Shown here piece after piece: positions 61,779 through 64,000 of a DNA stretch of 64,000 bases (within the stretch, counting starts at the first letter, position 1; every line of letters begins with the position of its first letter). The notes under the pieces were generated by a model. It did not search any database and was not told where the DNA came from. It saw only the letters and a program-made list of their open reading frames with translations. Source of the DNA: Casuarina equisetifolia (Eukaryota > Streptophyta > Magnoliopsida > Fagales > Casuarinaceae); assembly GCA_028551475.1 (NCBI GenBank), contig CM052355.1, positions 8,494,001 through 8,558,000 on the forward strand, given 5' to 3'. Both the position numbers and the translations under genes were made by a program.

Positions 61779-63687
61779 ATGACTGTGATCGATTTAGTTA
61801 CAAGGATTGACGCGATATGCAAGAAGTACGACAAGTACGATGTTGATAAGCAAAAGGAAGGTAATATTTCTGGGGACGATGCTTTTGCTCGCTTGTACGG
61901 CGTATTTGAAGCAGAGACTGAAGCAGTTCTCCAGGTGTGTGTGTGTTTTCACTTGGCGTTCTTGGATGGATAGGGTAGTTGTTTTTGCTATTTGATGTTT
62001 CTATACTATGTATGATCGCTGGGAAATTGAAAGATAGGAAAGAAAGCAAAACAAAAACTAACCGTTTTGAATTTTGTACTACATGCCTTCCCTGGAGGTT
62101 GCTTTCTGGTTTAGGTGTTTGATTGTTTATGTTTTTGTGTGATCGGGGAGGAGTTCGGGAGGACTCTTATGCCCTGTTTGACTGCCAGGAAAATTGAATC
62201 AAAGGGAAAGGAGAACGAGGGAAAAGTTTGAATTTTTTAATGATTTGTCTTGTTTTGCTCCCCTGAAAAACTTTTTTAGTAAAAGAAAAACGGAAGCAGG
62301 AGCAAAGTTTAAAGCGAAGGTTTCTGCTTTTGGTGGCTGACAAACTGAGAAATAAATGATCGGATGTTCTAGTTTGTTCTAAGGTTCGAAATCATATGAA
62401 GTTTAGTTTTCTCTTTTGATTTCTCAGAAATCGGAGGCGGCTGCAACAGAGAAGAACAGGGCGACGGCGATCGCTATGAATGCGGAGATTCGACGAACCA
62501 AAGCCCGTTTACTTGAGGAGCTCCCTAAATTGCAGAGACTTGCGTTTAAAAAGGTTCATTTCCTTTTAGATTTTTATTTTTTATTTTTTAAAATTATGTC
62601 ACGTCTTTCTCTCTGTTTTATGGATTCAGAAGTGGACAAATCATCCATTAAGATGAGCACCCGGCTTAAGAGGATGAGGGACAGATTGACCACTATCAAA
62701 AGAGTAGTTTCTGCTCACTTGAGAGTGGTTACTTAGTTCCAGGCACCCTTTGAACTGATCAATCACTTAACCCATTTTTGAGCGAGTGGGTGGCCAGTCA
62801 CCCCCCAATTTCTTTTTCTTTATTGTATTTTCTCCTTTCATCGTAGGTTGTAAGCGGCTTAATTTAGGTATTCACTCCGAAATTGGTTTGGATCCTCAAC
62901 CCAAGCATGATTCCCACCCTTATGTTGTTTGGTTTCTAAGAAAATATCTGAAAAGAATGTATCTTAAATAAAATTGAACTTTGGCCTTTGATTTGCTTAC
63001 AATTTTATTTATTTATTTATTTTTGGTTGGGGGGGAGGGGGTAGTGTTTTCAACAACATTTTCATCTCCTCAGTCTAGATTAAATTTGTTGCATTCTTGT
63101 CTTCAGTACTTTTTGTTAAGCACATTGAAAGTGCTCTTCTAGCCGTAGCTCAGCTAAAACCAGTACTGAGAGGTGCTTCAAATTTCCATTGTATATGATC
63201 TCGTGTATCTGTGGGATTCAAAAAAGGAATCCATTGTCTTCTTTTGCAATATTTATTTTCATTTTTTGGCTGGATTCCACCTATACTTTTTACTACCGAT
63301 TTAATTCCCCCTGTTTGAATGCTTACTGATGTTTAAAGTTGTTTGCAGGTAAAAGGGCTTTCAAAAGAAGAGCTTGAGGCTCGAAATGATTTAGTTCTTT
63401 CACTGAAAGACAGGGTTGAAGCTATTCCTGATGGATCTACCTCTAATGGAGCTAAACAAACCGGAGGTTGGACAGCTTCTGCCTCATATACTGGGATCAA
63501 AATGGACTCAACTTCAGGTTTCAATTTCCCCACATATTGACTAAGGTTCTTATAAACCTGTTACCCTATCAGCCAATCACATTGAACTCAAATTGTACCA
63601 GGTGGGAGATTTGATTCTGAGTACTTTCAACAAACTGAAGAATCAGATCGGTTTAGACAGGAATATGAAATGCGGAGAATAAAGCAG
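61779..63687 (+). CDS. SYP71: Qc-SNARE syntaxin of plants, SYP71-like (partial, first four exons)
   Basis: Exons: 61779-61934, 62428-62553, 63349-63517, 63602-63687, in phase, giving the first 179 residues. The start MTVIDLVTRIDAICKKYDKYD and the later FRQEYEMRRIKQ are hallmarks of the SYP7 family. The usual length is about 265 aa. The SNARE motif and C-terminal membrane anchor would be in exons beyond the window. SYP7 proteins act in membrane fusion at the ER, plasma membrane and cell plate. The donor after exon 4 reads CAG|GCAAGT, a GC donor instead of GT. The position is supported because the reading frame and the family sequence (…RRIKQ|DQGL…, from memory) break exactly there. Confidence 0.92.
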
Positions 63688-64000
63688 GCAAGTGTAGCCT
63701 AAAGCAGCAGTTGTTGAATATTTATCGTTGTGTGAGCTCAGCTATCTGTTGTTTGCATATAGTCATTCCCCTCTCATTACATTTATGAGCTAGGCATTTG
63801 TCCTCGTTTAATGGCTAATACATGCTGTTTTAGGATTTTGTCGGGCTTTTTCCTTTCCTGATGTTCTGCCCCACCCTTCCTTTGTCCTTCCGTCCCAACG
63901 ATACCCTGTAAACAGCTTTATTGTTCCAGTGGCAGTGATTTTTAGTTGTAACGAGTCCGGCGAACGTGTTTAAGTAAATATCTATTGGTAGCATTTGTTT
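63688..64000 (+). other. Intron 4 of the SYP71-like gene, GC donor, open at right edge
   Basis: The first bases are GCAAGT, the consensus of the minor GC-AG intron class. No further exon is seen before the window ends. Confidence 0.7.

Noticed and set aside
1-64000. CRISPR arrays, bacterial operons or riboswitches
   Set aside because: The sequence is plant nuclear DNA with introns. The tandem repeats seen lack the regular short repeat-spacer pattern.

Overview
This is a plant nuclear window, from a eudicot. Genes are split by GT-AG introns, the families are plant-specific (malectin-like/LRR, G-type lectin receptor kinase, PLS-class PPR, CRCK kinase, SYP7 syntaxin), and intergenic DNA is AT-rich and full of LTR-element remains. 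A woody species such as grapevine would fit, but I cannot prove the species from sequence alone. No rRNA, tRNA, CRISPR or bacterial feature was seen.

Left part (1 to about 28,300) is accessory and repeat-rich. A block of at least 8.6 kb is present twice in direct orientation: copy A ends near 8,974, copy B runs from about 17,030/17,346 to 25,937. Each carries one minus-strand gene for a secreted malectin-like + LRR protein with no kinase domain and a GPI-anchor-like tail (3522-6105 and 20959-23509). The copies differ by several percent, except for about 610 bp of perfect identity over the promoter-proximal exon and leader, which looks like gene conversion. Each block later received its own solo-LTR insertion (7066-8233 in A; 24459-25147 in B). 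Copy B has lost a splice donor, and copy A appears one base short in the matching exon. Between the blocks lie an old Ty1/copia element (11484-16966) and copies of a second LTR-type repeat (R1) that also flanks the blocks.

Right part (28,300-64,000) is ordinary gene space: DTX34-like MATE transporter (minus), SD2-2/RLK4-like lectin receptor kinase (minus), RHB1A-like RING-H2 ligase (minus), a PLS-class PPR protein (plus), CRCK2-like cytoplasmic kinase (plus), a 14-exon PGAP6/TMEM8-like CREST-superfamily membrane protein (minus), and the first four exons of a SYP71-like Qc-SNARE (plus, running off the right edge). From memory of the Arabidopsis map, MATE-RLK4-RHB1A-CRCK2 is the same order as At4g00350-At4g00340-At4g00335-At4g00330, so this is conserved microsynteny with the PPR gene placed inside it. 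Between DTX34 and the receptor kinase lie a LINE ORF2 remnant and a field of degenerate direct repeats.

I did not find a wholly new biological system. The points most worth a second look are the conversion patch and splice damage in the duplicated malectin-LRR genes, the GPI-tailed kinase-less architecture, the intron that cuts through the CREST HxxxH motif, and the GC-AG intron in the SYP71-like gene.
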